DNA of 10,722 bases, taken from the NCBI GenBank assembly GCA_017475875.1, contig JAFVET010000092.1:1-10722 (forward strand). The letters run 5' to 3'. The notes below the pieces were generated by a model, which searched no databases, was not told the DNA's origin, and was given only the letters and a program-made list of their open reading frames with translations. Positions 5,930-10,722 of this stretch are shown in pieces. The DNA is from Candidatus Methanomethylophilaceae archaeon (GTDB lineage Archaea; Thermoplasmatota; Thermoplasmata; Methanomassiliicoccales; Methanomethylophilaceae). Each line of letters opens with the position of its first letter. Position 1 is the stretch's first letter. The translations under genes and the position numbers were made by a program.

Positions 5930-6510
5930 GTCGACTTCCTCAGGATGATCTCGCGCACCGACCTGAGTGCGCCGAAGCGCGTCGTTTTCTCATCGACCAA
6001 ATGCGATACCACCAGGAAACCATCGAATGCGTTCTCGATGGAAGGTCCGTCGTGGAAAGTGTAACAGATCTGTTGTGACTCCCTTTTGGATGAACGGAAG
6101 TCGTTCGCGGTGAACATGCGGATGAACACACTGCCCCCAGGTCTGAGGACGCGTCCGATCTCCTTCGCCGTCTCAGACAGCTGGTCCCCGTCCAGGTTCT
6201 CCAGGACGTGCACGGCGGTGACCCAGTCGAATGACGAATCGGCAAACGGGAGGGACCTCGCGTCGCAGCACACGAACGCGCAGTCTGGGAACCTCTCCCG
6301 GCACATCTCTATCGCTACACCCGAGAAATCCACCCCAGTGACCTTGCAACCGCGGCCCAGAAGGCTCGAGACCGTCTTCCCGTTGCCGCATCCGAGGTCG
6401 AGGACGTCGCCTGAGACACATTCGGGAAGAGGCGTGTTCCCGCCCCAGGCGCGTCCGTTGCGGACGTAGAACCCATCCCATGCATCCTTCTGTCCGGCCA
6501 TCGTCCACAT
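5926..6510 (-). CDS. Class I SAM-dependent methyltransferase (Methyltransf_11 type)
   Basis: A 194-residue Rossmann-fold methyltransferase of unknown substrate. Motif I is VLDLGCGNGKT (36-46), binding S-adenosylmethionine. Asp61 in VTGVDFSG is the acidic residue expected to bind the ribose hydroxyls. CCDARSLPFADSSFDWV (81-97) is the motif II/III region that contacts adenine, and VLRPGGSVFI (121-130) is the post-motif III strand turn. The N-terminal WDGFYVRNGRAWGGNTP block resembles small-molecule methyltransferases of the thiopurine or tellurite-resistance kind, but this does not identify the substrate. The ATG at 6510 has GGAG four bases upstream, and the TATA box at 6541-6549 would start the transcript about 9 bases before it; ATG 6501 is an alternative. 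Its TGA overlaps the DHFR start, making a two-gene operon. Confidence 0.85.
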   Translation of the reverse strand: MWTMAGQKDAWDGFYVRNGRAWGGNTPLPECVSGDVLDLGCGNGKTVSSLLGRGCKVTGVDFSGVAIEMCRERFPDCAFVCCDARSLPFADSSFDWVTAVHVLENLDGDQLSETAKEIGRVLRPGGSVFIRMFTANDFRSSKRESQQICYTFHDGPSIENAFDGFLVVSHLVDEKTTRFGALRSVREIILRKST

Positions 6511-6540
6511 CCCGCTCCGATGCGAAGGGAATGGGCGACA

Positions 6541-6549
6541 GTTATTTTA
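6541..6549. promoter_or_regulatory. Shared bidirectional TATA element between the methyltransferase and paaK
   Basis: The plus strand reads GTTATTTTA and the minus strand TAAAATAAC. The same AT box sits about 27 bases before the paaK GTG (6572) on one side and about 35 bases before the methyltransferase ATG (6510) on the other. It can therefore serve both divergent operons, and the two promoters may compete. The spacing supports a leaderless paaK message. Confidence 0.45.
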
Positions 6550-6571
6550 AGGATGGATATGAGATACGGCC

Positions 6572-7879
6572 GTGGTGGCCTTGTACTGGAACCCGAAAAT
6601 CGAATGTATGCCGAAGGAGGAGCTCAAAGCCCTCCAGTACCGCGAACTGAAGCAGCTTGTGAACAACCTCTACTCGTTCAACAGGTTCTACCATGACAGG
6701 ATGAAGGCCCAGAACGTCCACCCGGACGACATCAACGGCCTTTCCGACATCACGAAGCTGCCGTTCATGTTCAAACAGGATCTCAGGGACAACTACCCCA
6801 CCCACATGTTCACATACCCAAACAGGGAGATCAAGAGGTACCACGTCTCGTCGGGTACCACCGGCAAGCCCACCCTGGTCGGATACACCCAGAACGACCT
6901 CGACTATTGGACCGAGGCCCTTGCCAGGTCTTTGACGTCCATCGGCGTCGGTTCCGAGGACACCATGGCCATATCCTACGGATACGGCCTGTTCACCGGT
7001 GGCCTCGGACTGCACTACGGCGCCGAGAAGGTCGGAGCCACCGTCCTCCCGATGGGGACCGGCAACAGCGAGCGCCAGATCGAGCTGATCCAGGACCTGG
7101 GCGTCACGGCCATCGCCTGCACTCCGTCATACCTCATCCACCTCGGTGACGTCGCCAAGAAGATGGGCGTCGACATCAGGAAGGACACCCTCCTGAAGAA
7201 GGCCGTCCTCGGGGCGGAGCCCTGGTCGGAGAGCATGCGCCAGCACATCGAGGAGTCTATGGGCGTCAGGGCCTACGACATTTATGGTACATCCGAACAG
7301 GCCGGACCGATGTTCACCGAGTGTGAGGAGCGCAACGGCATACACATCGCAGGGGACATAATGTACGTCGAGATACTCGACCCGGACACACAGGAGCCCC
7401 TCGAGCCCGGCCAGAAGGGCGAGATGGTCGTCACCATGCTGAAGAAGGAGGCCATGCCGATGATCCGTTACAGGATCAAGGACGTCACCACCCTCATCGA
7501 TGACGAGTGCGCCTGTGGCAGGACATCCCCGAGGATCAGCCGCATCACCGGCAGGACGGACGACATGCTCATCGTCCGTGGGATAAACGTGTTCCCGTCG
7601 CAGATCGAGTATACGCTCATGCAGATCCCCCAGGTCGGGGACCAGTACATGATCTACGTCAGCCGCGAGGGCGCGCTGGACAGCATGACAATACAGGTGG
7701 AGATCAAGGAGGAGGCGTTCAGCGACAAGGTCGACGAGATGAACCGCCTCCGCGCACACATCGAATCCCAGCTCAAGAAGTACCTCAACATCGCGGTCGC
7801 CGTGGAGCTCAAGGCCCCTGGTGCGCTGCCGAGGTTCGAGGGAAAGGCAAAGAGGGTAATCGACAACAGGGTGATTTGA
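6572..7879 (+). CDS. paaK: Phenylacetate-CoA ligase
   Basis: A 435-residue adenylate-forming enzyme that activates phenylacetate (or another aryl acetate) to its CoA thioester with ATP. Signatures: the phosphate-binding loop SSGTTGKP (93-100), YDIYGTSE (235-242), the ribose-binding RYRIKD (299-304), DECACGR (311-317), GRTDDMLIVRG (327-337) at the hinge, then the C-terminal lid with INVFPSQIE. The length is typical of the family. The start is a GTG at 6572: the protein begins WNPKIECMP as in archaeal homologues, no in-frame ATG lies upstream, and the TATA box is 27 bases away. ATG 6608 would cut into the family N-terminus. In methanogens this enzyme is associated with using aryl acetates for aromatic amino acids, through reductive carboxylation of aryl-acetyl-CoA by indolepyruvate oxidoreductase. 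It is the first gene of a tight three-gene operon. Confidence 0.92.
   Translation: MVALYWNPKIECMPKEELKALQYRELKQLVNNLYSFNRFYHDRMKAQNVHPDDINGLSDITKLPFMFKQDLRDNYPTHMFTYPNREIKRYHVSSGTTGKPTLVGYTQNDLDYWTEALARSLTSIGVGSEDTMAISYGYGLFTGGLGLHYGAEKVGATVLPMGTGNSERQIELIQDLGVTAIACTPSYLIHLGDVAKKMGVDIRKDTLLKKAVLGAEPWSESMRQHIEESMGVRAYDIYGTSEQAGPMFTECEERNGIHIAGDIMYVEILDPDTQEPLEPGQKGEMVVTMLKKEAMPMIRYRIKDVTTLIDDECACGRTSPRISRITGRTDDMLIVRGINVFPSQIEYTLMQIPQVGDQYMIYVSREGALDSMTIQVEIKEEAFSDKVDEMNRLRAHIESQLKKYLNIAVAVELKAPGALPRFEGKAKRVIDNRVI
7870..7875 (+). promoter_or_regulatory. GGTGAT ribosome-binding site of the ACT gene inside the paaK end
   Basis: GGTGAT, a perfect match to the archaeal anti-Shine-Dalgarno, ends four bases before the ATG at 7880 and lies within the last codons of paaK. 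It shows that this internal operon gene uses ribosome binding, unlike the leaderless first genes in this window. Confidence 0.6.
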
Positions 7880-8308
7880 ATGGACAGGGACAGAGTCATA
7901 ACTCAGCTTTCGATCTTCGTGAACAACGATCCCGGGCGCCTCGCCCAGGTGTCCAAGGTTCTCCGCGAGACGGGAATCAACATGAAGGCGTTCAACCTCG
8001 CCGAATCCCAGGAGTTCGGCATCCTGAGGGCCATCGTGGACGACCCAGAGGAGTCCTACGAGAAGCTCCGCTCCAAGGGCATCATCGTCAGGAAGACGGA
8101 TGTGTTGGGGATCAAGATCGACGACGCCCCCGGCTCCCTAGTGGAGGCGTCCGACGCCTTCGGGAAGGAGGGCGTCAACATCGAGTACGGCTACGCCTAC
8201 ACCGGAAGGAAGGCGTCGGCATTCTTCATCAGGGTCAACGACCTCGACAAGGCCATCGCCATCCTCGAGCGCGAAGGCATCGCCACCCTCAACAGTTCGG
8301 AGATCTGA
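7880..8308 (+). CDS. Tandem ACT-domain regulatory protein
   Basis: A 142-residue protein made of two ACT domains and nothing else. The first spans about residues 6-70 with the ligand-loop pattern FVNNDPGRLAQVSKVL followed by GINMKAF. The second spans about 75-138 with IKIDDAPGSLVEASDAF followed by GVNIEYGYA. ACT domains bind amino acids at the Asn/Asp-Pro-Gly loop, so this is probably a sensor of an aromatic amino acid that acts on the ligase or its pathway. The pairing of phenylacetate-CoA ligase with such an ACT protein is common in archaea. The ATG follows the paaK TGA with no spacing, and a perfect GGTGAT ribosome-binding site lies inside the paaK end, four bases before the start. Ligand identity is inferred. 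Confidence 0.9.
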   Translation: MDRDRVITQLSIFVNNDPGRLAQVSKVLRETGINMKAFNLAESQEFGILRAIVDDPEESYEKLRSKGIIVRKTDVLGIKIDDAPGSLVEASDAFGKEGVNIEYGYAYTGRKASAFFIRVNDLDKAIAILEREGIATLNSSEI

Positions 8309-8310
8309 AC

Positions 8311-9273
8311 ATGGGCAACCTGAACGTCTGCGTGCTCGGTGCCAAGGGCTACGCGGCCAAGATCGGTAAGAAGGGGACCGTCACGGACGTGACGTTCTAC
8401 GACCACAAGGCGGGGACCGATTCGTTCACGCTGATCGAGCCGGCGAAGCATCCCGAGAAGCTGTCGTCGCTGTTCTACGCGGTGGCGATGTCCGAGTTCG
8501 GGATACTGGTGATCGACAAGATCGACGCCGCTTTGGGGGAGTCCATAGTCATGGCGGATTCCCTGGGCATCGGCCGCGGATGGGTCATACTCCAGAACTA
8601 CATCCAGATGGAGCAGGTCGCCCCTCTGCTTGCAGGGACCTGCCTGGAGGGTTACGAAGTCCGCGAGGACGATCCCGTCAAGTTGCGCGAGGAACTCATC
8701 GCGTTGGCGAAGGCGGAGTCCAAGGAACCCGGCGAGGGGACATGCGGGTCCTGCCCGGTGGACAGCCACTTCAACGTCAAGGGAGTGGGGACGGTCGTGC
8801 TCGGCTCCGTGATCGACGGATGGTTCAGGAAGCACGACAAGATGAGGGTCCTTCCCACCGGGAAGGAGGTCGTGCTAAAATCCATCCAGAAGCACGACCT
8901 TGATTCGGATTTCGGAGTCAAGGGCGATCACGTCGGTTTGGCGCTCAGAGGAGTGGAATCAGACGAGCTCGACCGCGGGTTCGTCGTTACCACGGATCCG
9001 GACGTCAAGATGACCCGGACGATCGAAGGTAAGGTTTCGCTGGTCAGGTACTGGGGCTCCCCGATCAAGGAGGGCATGGTCCTGCACATCGGTCACTGGA
9101 TGCAGATGGTGCCTTGCCGTGTCGCTTCGGTCGACAACGGCGACGATTTCCGTTCCGCGAAGGTGAGGTTCGACCTGGATTCGGATATCATCCATAGGCC
9201 GGGCGACAAAGCGACGATAATGTATCTGGAAGGCGGAAAGCTGCGCGTGGCGGGCTCCGTCATCCTGGAATGA
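8311..9273 (+). CDS. SelB/EF-Tu-like protein with degenerate GTPase domain
   Basis: A 320-residue protein with the architecture of a SelB/EF1A-type elongation factor but a damaged G domain. Residues 1-115 align by eye with a translational GTPase: GAKGYAAKIGKKGT (10-23) replaces GHVDHGKT, TLIEPAKHPEKL (40-51) replaces the IDTPGH G3 motif, and VILQN (92-96) replaces the NKxD strand. None can bind GTP normally. Domain II is well kept: VDSHFNVKGVGTVVLGSVIDG (150-170), LPTGKEVVLKSIQKHD (181-196), and GDHVGLALRGV (205-215), ending DRGFVV. A domain III-like beta region (230-320) follows. CGSC at 145-148 is an extra cysteine pair. Start ATG 8311 is two bases after the ACT stop with GGAG at 8299-8302; the frame is open upstream but that part is out-of-frame paaK/ACT. 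It is likely an RNA- or ribosome-binding relative and not an active GTPase; its role is unknown. Confidence 0.85.
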   Translation: MGNLNVCVLGAKGYAAKIGKKGTVTDVTFYDHKAGTDSFTLIEPAKHPEKLSSLFYAVAMSEFGILVIDKIDAALGESIVMADSLGIGRGWVILQNYIQMEQVAPLLAGTCLEGYEVREDDPVKLREELIALAKAESKEPGEGTCGSCPVDSHFNVKGVGTVVLGSVIDGWFRKHDKMRVLPTGKEVVLKSIQKHDLDSDFGVKGDHVGLALRGVESDELDRGFVVTTDPDVKMTRTIEGKVSLVRYWGSPIKEGMVLHIGHWMQMVPCRVASVDNGDDFRSAKVRFDLDSDIIHRPGDKATIMYLEGGKLRVAGSVILE

Positions 9274-9279
9274 GGTCCT

Positions 9280-9298
9280 GGAAGGATTCACTCCTTCC
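9280..9298. terminator. Hairpin between convergent gene ends, possible bidirectional terminator
   Basis: GGAAGGA (9280-9286) and TCCTTCC (9292-9298) form a perfect seven-base stem around a five-base loop. It sits exactly between the SelB-like stop (9271-9273) and the convergent zinc-ribbon gene, whose stop (9288-9290) lies in the loop. No T tract follows on either strand, so termination activity is uncertain. Confidence 0.4.
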
Positions 9299-9596
9299 TC
9301 GGCCTCTCCCTTCCGCACTTGGGGCATCTGCCGTCCTCTCCGAAGGGGACGTCGCATCTCGAGCAGATGCCCTGGTACATCTCCTTGTATCTGGCCGACG
9401 GGTCCTGGTCGGGTTTCGTGTAGACCAGGGCGAAAATCATCAGGAATGCCATCATTCCCATGCTGAGCATCCCCATGCCCATCATGTATGCACCGTTGTC
9501 GGGTTCTTTTGAGTAAAGGTAGACAAGGACCACCATCAGGGCCATCAGGCCGGCCGTTACCAGCGAGGCGATGATGATCTGCGTTTTGCTTTTCAT
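9288..9596 (-). CDS. Small two-TM membrane protein with C-terminal zinc ribbon
   Basis: A 102-residue protein with no named family that I recognise. Two hydrophobic segments at about residues 7-28 and 37-59 (the second very methionine-rich) are followed by a charged stretch and a zinc-ribbon-like CxxC...CxxC (Cys78, Cys81, Cys91, Cys94: CSRCDVPFGEDGRCPKCG). A short loop and both termini on the cytoplasmic side would be expected from the positive charges at each end. The frame is open from an ATG at 9707, but I chose the ATG at 9596: a TATA box lies 26 bases upstream, the hydrophobic N-terminus starts immediately after it, and the extra 37 residues look non-coding. It is convergent with the SelB-like gene, 14 bases apart, and nothing around it reveals a role. 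Confidence 0.7.
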   Translation of the reverse strand: MKSKTQIIIASLVTAGLMALMVVLVYLYSKEPDNGAYMMGMGMLSMGMMAFLMIFALVYTKPDQDPSARYKEMYQGICSRCDVPFGEDGRCPKCGRERPRKE

Positions 9597-9615
9597 CGGT
9601 CGGGCATTCTTTTGA

Positions 9616-9628
9616 CAGTATATTACTG
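9616..9628 (-). promoter_or_regulatory. TATA box embedded in a palindrome, upstream of the zinc-ribbon gene
   Basis: CAGTATATTACTG is a perfect five-base inverted repeat (CAGTA/TACTG) around a TAT centre. The minus-strand TATA core is centred 26 bases before the ATG at 9596. A regulator binding the palindrome would block TBP, so this could be a repressor operator. It could also be a simple symmetric TATA region. Confidence 0.4.
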
Positions 9629-9726
9629 TTGGTTGTTTGAAGTTGGTTTTGGCATCCAAAATGTCCTTTGTCGGAATTTGTCCACCGAGGCGACTATTGA
9701 GAACCATGTTTTATTGGAAAGGTGTG

Positions 9727-9753
9727 AGCATTCGCCCCATTGGGGCGAATGCT
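9727..9753 (-). terminator. 12-bp hairpin after the first right-end paralogue
   Basis: AGCATTCGCCCC (9727-9738) pairs perfectly with GGGGCGAATGCT (9742-9753) around a three-base loop. On the minus strand it begins five bases after the TGA of the gene at 9759-10253. No T tract follows, so it may protect or process the 3' end and not act as a classical terminator. A matching hairpin follows the neighbouring paralogue. Confidence 0.5.
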
Positions 9754-9758
9754 TTAGT

Positions 9759-10253
9759 TCAAAGAAGGGACGTATCTGTTAACGTCATTGTGAAGGCACC
9801 GCCTTCCTTATAGACGACACCGTTCGATCCGACGTAAACCGTCATGTCAATGCCTAATACCGAAACTGTGTATTTGGTGCACTTGACCTGTCCCCAGGGG
9901 GTGTCGATGGTTTCGGTCCCGCTCTTTTTTGCACCGTAGTCCGACGCATCGCTGGATGTCCAAAGAATGTTGCCCAGGAAATCATCTTTGCCCATAGTCT
10001 CTGTCTTGGTTGAGGATCTATCTTTGTGGGAAACGGTGTACGAGTCTCCGAAGATGGATTTTATTTCGTAACGTTCAGTGTAGGTCGTTGATGTGATATT
10101 GTTTTTGTTTTCGTATTCGATGTAATCTCCGACTTTCAGATCTGTTCTAATGCCGGGGGAGGAGTCCTCGGATTTTAACAGCATAAATGCAGCAATGCCA
10201 GCAACAGCAACGATAGCAATGGCAATTATTGCAATAATCACATTTCTCTGCAT
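9759..10253 (-). CDS. Membrane-anchored or secreted protein, tandem paralogue 1
   Basis: A 164-residue protein of unknown function. Residues 4-26 are strongly hydrophobic (isoleucine- and alanine-rich), a signal peptide or N-terminal anchor; the remainder is polar and beta-rich and is probably outside the cell. Recognisable blocks are VGDYIEYE (41-48), TERYEIKSIFGDSYTV (59-74), TPWGQVKCTKYT (118-129) and VYVGSNGVVYK (139-149), ending TSLL. The same blocks recur in the gene to its right. The frame is open from an ATG at 10304, but I chose the ATG at 10253 because the signal segment follows it directly and a TATA-like TTAAAT lies about 26 bases upstream. The gene is AT-rich (35% GC in a 60-base sample) against the window's core, which with the duplication suggests a variable surface-protein locus. 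The topology is clear; the function is unknown. Confidence 0.75.
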   Translation of the reverse strand: MQRNVIIAIIAIAIVAVAGIAAFMLLKSEDSSPGIRTDLKVGDYIEYENKNNITSTTYTERYEIKSIFGDSYTVSHKDRSSTKTETMGKDDFLGNILWTSSDASDYGAKKSGTETIDTPWGQVKCTKYTVSVLGIDMTVYVGSNGVVYKEGGAFTMTLTDTSLL

Positions 10254-10275
10254 GGGCAATCGGAGAGCGAGTATC

Positions 10276-10284
10276 GATTTAACT
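10276..10284 (-). promoter_or_regulatory. TATA-like box of paralogue 1
   Basis: The minus strand reads AGTTAAATC, centred about 26-27 bases before the ATG at 10253. A second AT-rich box (GATAAAATATG, about 10305-10315) lies further upstream and is an alternative promoter; it would put the start near 10285. The 155-base interval 10254-10408 holds these boxes and the hairpin at 10375-10404 and no gene. Confidence 0.35.
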
Positions 10285-10374
10285 TTATGCATTACATAAT
10301 ACATATTTTATCGCTAGACATGGCAACGATGCGCTTACAAGATGATGTGTTAATGAAGAGGGATGGAATGAGTA

Positions 10375-10404
10375 GAGCAGTCGTCCTACATCGGACGACT
10401 GCTC
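10375..10404 (-). terminator. 12-bp hairpin after the second right-end paralogue
   Basis: GAGCAGTCGTCC (10375-10386) pairs perfectly with GGACGACTGCTC (10393-10404) around a six-base loop. On the minus strand it starts four bases after the TGA at 10409-10411. It is related in sequence to the hairpin at 9727-9753 but differs at paired positions in a way that keeps pairing. No T tract follows. Confidence 0.5.
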
Positions 10405-10408
10405 TGTT

Positions 10409-10722
10409 TCAAAGCAAAGACGTGGCGGAGAGGGTTTTTGTTTTGGATGATGTAACGTACTTGTATAGGACATCATTGGATCCAATGTAAAAGTCTTGCA
10501 TTATTCCAGTGTATTTGGTGCATTTCACCTGTCCCCATGCAGTATCGACATATTCAATACCTTCATCATCTAACCATAAATCCTCAATCTGCTCTGGCGT
10601 TAAACGGACTTTTTCAAGGAATTTACTTTTGCTCATCGTCTTTGTTGTTGGCCCATTATCGTCAGTGTAATCGACCGAGTACGAATTTCCAGAGATGGAT
10701 TTGATCTCATAGCGCTCGGTAT
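10409..10722 (-). CDS. Secreted/membrane protein, tandem paralogue 2 (5' end beyond window)
   Basis: The last 103 residues of a gene whose start lies past the window edge; the frame is open from the edge to the TGA at 10409. I translated it by hand: it enters at TERYEIKSISGNSYSV, then continues through an SKSKFLEKV segment, TAWGQVKCTKYT, DFYIGSNDVLYK and ends ATSLL. These match, in order, TERYEIKSIFGDSYTV, GKDDFLGNI, TPWGQVKCTKYT, VYVGSNGVVYK and DTSLL of the protein at 9759-10253, so the two are tandem paralogues. By analogy the missing N-terminus should hold a signal or anchor segment. An internal ATG at 10636 must not be taken as the start, because homology runs upstream of it. The central part is shorter and more acidic (DLWLDDEGIEYVD). 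Function unknown. Confidence 0.75.
   Translation of the reverse strand, partial: TERYEIKSISGNSYSVDYTDDNGPTTKTMSKSKFLEKVRLTPEQIEDLWLDDEGIEYVDTAWGQVKCTKYTGIMQDFYIGSNDVLYKYVTSSKTKTLSATSLL

Noticed and set aside
7127..7759. 210-codon frame antisense to paaK
   Set aside because: A shadow caused by GC-rich codon use; paaK on the other strand carries all family motifs.
7507..8310. Upstream open extension of the SelB-like frame
   Set aside because: It is an Arg/Gln/Gly-rich out-of-frame reading of paaK and the ACT gene. The true start at 8311 follows the ACT stop and has a ribosome-binding site.
1..10722. CRISPR array, insertion sequence or attachment site
   Set aside because: No regularly spaced direct repeats, transposase-like protein, or flanking terminal repeats were seen; the AT-rich peptidase gene has no visible mobile-element ends.

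Overview
The window looks like part of an archaeal chromosome, most plausibly a methanogen of the order Methanomassiliicoccales (Thermoplasmatota). This is inferred, not proven. The grounds are TATA-like boxes about 26-27 bases upstream of many start codons (leaderless transcription), perfect archaeal GGTGAT ribosome-binding sites at other genes, a CbiZ corrinoid-salvage amidohydrolase, a phenylacetate-CoA ligase/ACT pair of the kind seen in methanogens, and complete absence of TAG among twelve visible stop codons (eleven TGA, one TAA), as expected where TAG is avoided or recoded as pyrrolysine. Most genes are GC-rich (a 60-base sample at 4801-4860 is 60% GC). Two areas are clearly AT-richer: the metallopeptidase gene (42% at 2041-2100) and the right end (35% at 10081-10140).

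Layout from left to right. The 3'-truncated cbiZ gene lies on the minus strand (1-1021), preceded by a 250-base leader with TATA-like elements and overlapping inverted repeats. Next, also on the minus strand, is a large HELGH zinc-metallopeptidase of unknown role (1273-3054). Then comes a DNA-alkylation-repair pair on the minus strand, an O6-alkylguanine-DNA alkyltransferase followed by an AlkD-like glycosylase, with a 143-base overlap. This pair is divergent from a DUF1848 gene on the plus strand, which runs 191 bases into the convergent dihydrofolate reductase gene. DHFR is coupled by an ATGA overlap to an upstream SAM-dependent methyltransferase. That pair is divergent from a tight three-gene plus-strand operon: paaK (phenylacetate-CoA ligase), a tandem ACT-domain protein, and a SelB/EF-Tu-like protein whose GTPase motifs are degenerate. 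The right end holds a small membrane protein with a zinc ribbon and two tandem, paralogous secreted or membrane-anchored proteins (the second cut by the window edge), each followed by a 12-bp hairpin.

How the genes fit together: cbiZ serves cobamide salvage, which corrinoid-dependent methyl-transfer methanogenesis needs. Ogt and AlkD repair alkylated DNA. PaaK and the ACT protein probably belong to aromatic amino-acid synthesis from aryl acetates, through reductive carboxylation of aryl-acetyl-CoA by an oxidoreductase encoded elsewhere. The most unusual items are the pseudo-GTPase elongation-factor homologue, the compositionally foreign metallopeptidase, the covarying hairpins behind the duplicated right-end genes, and the two gene ends that have run through into their neighbours. 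I found no CRISPR array, tRNA, rRNA, insertion sequence or defence island.
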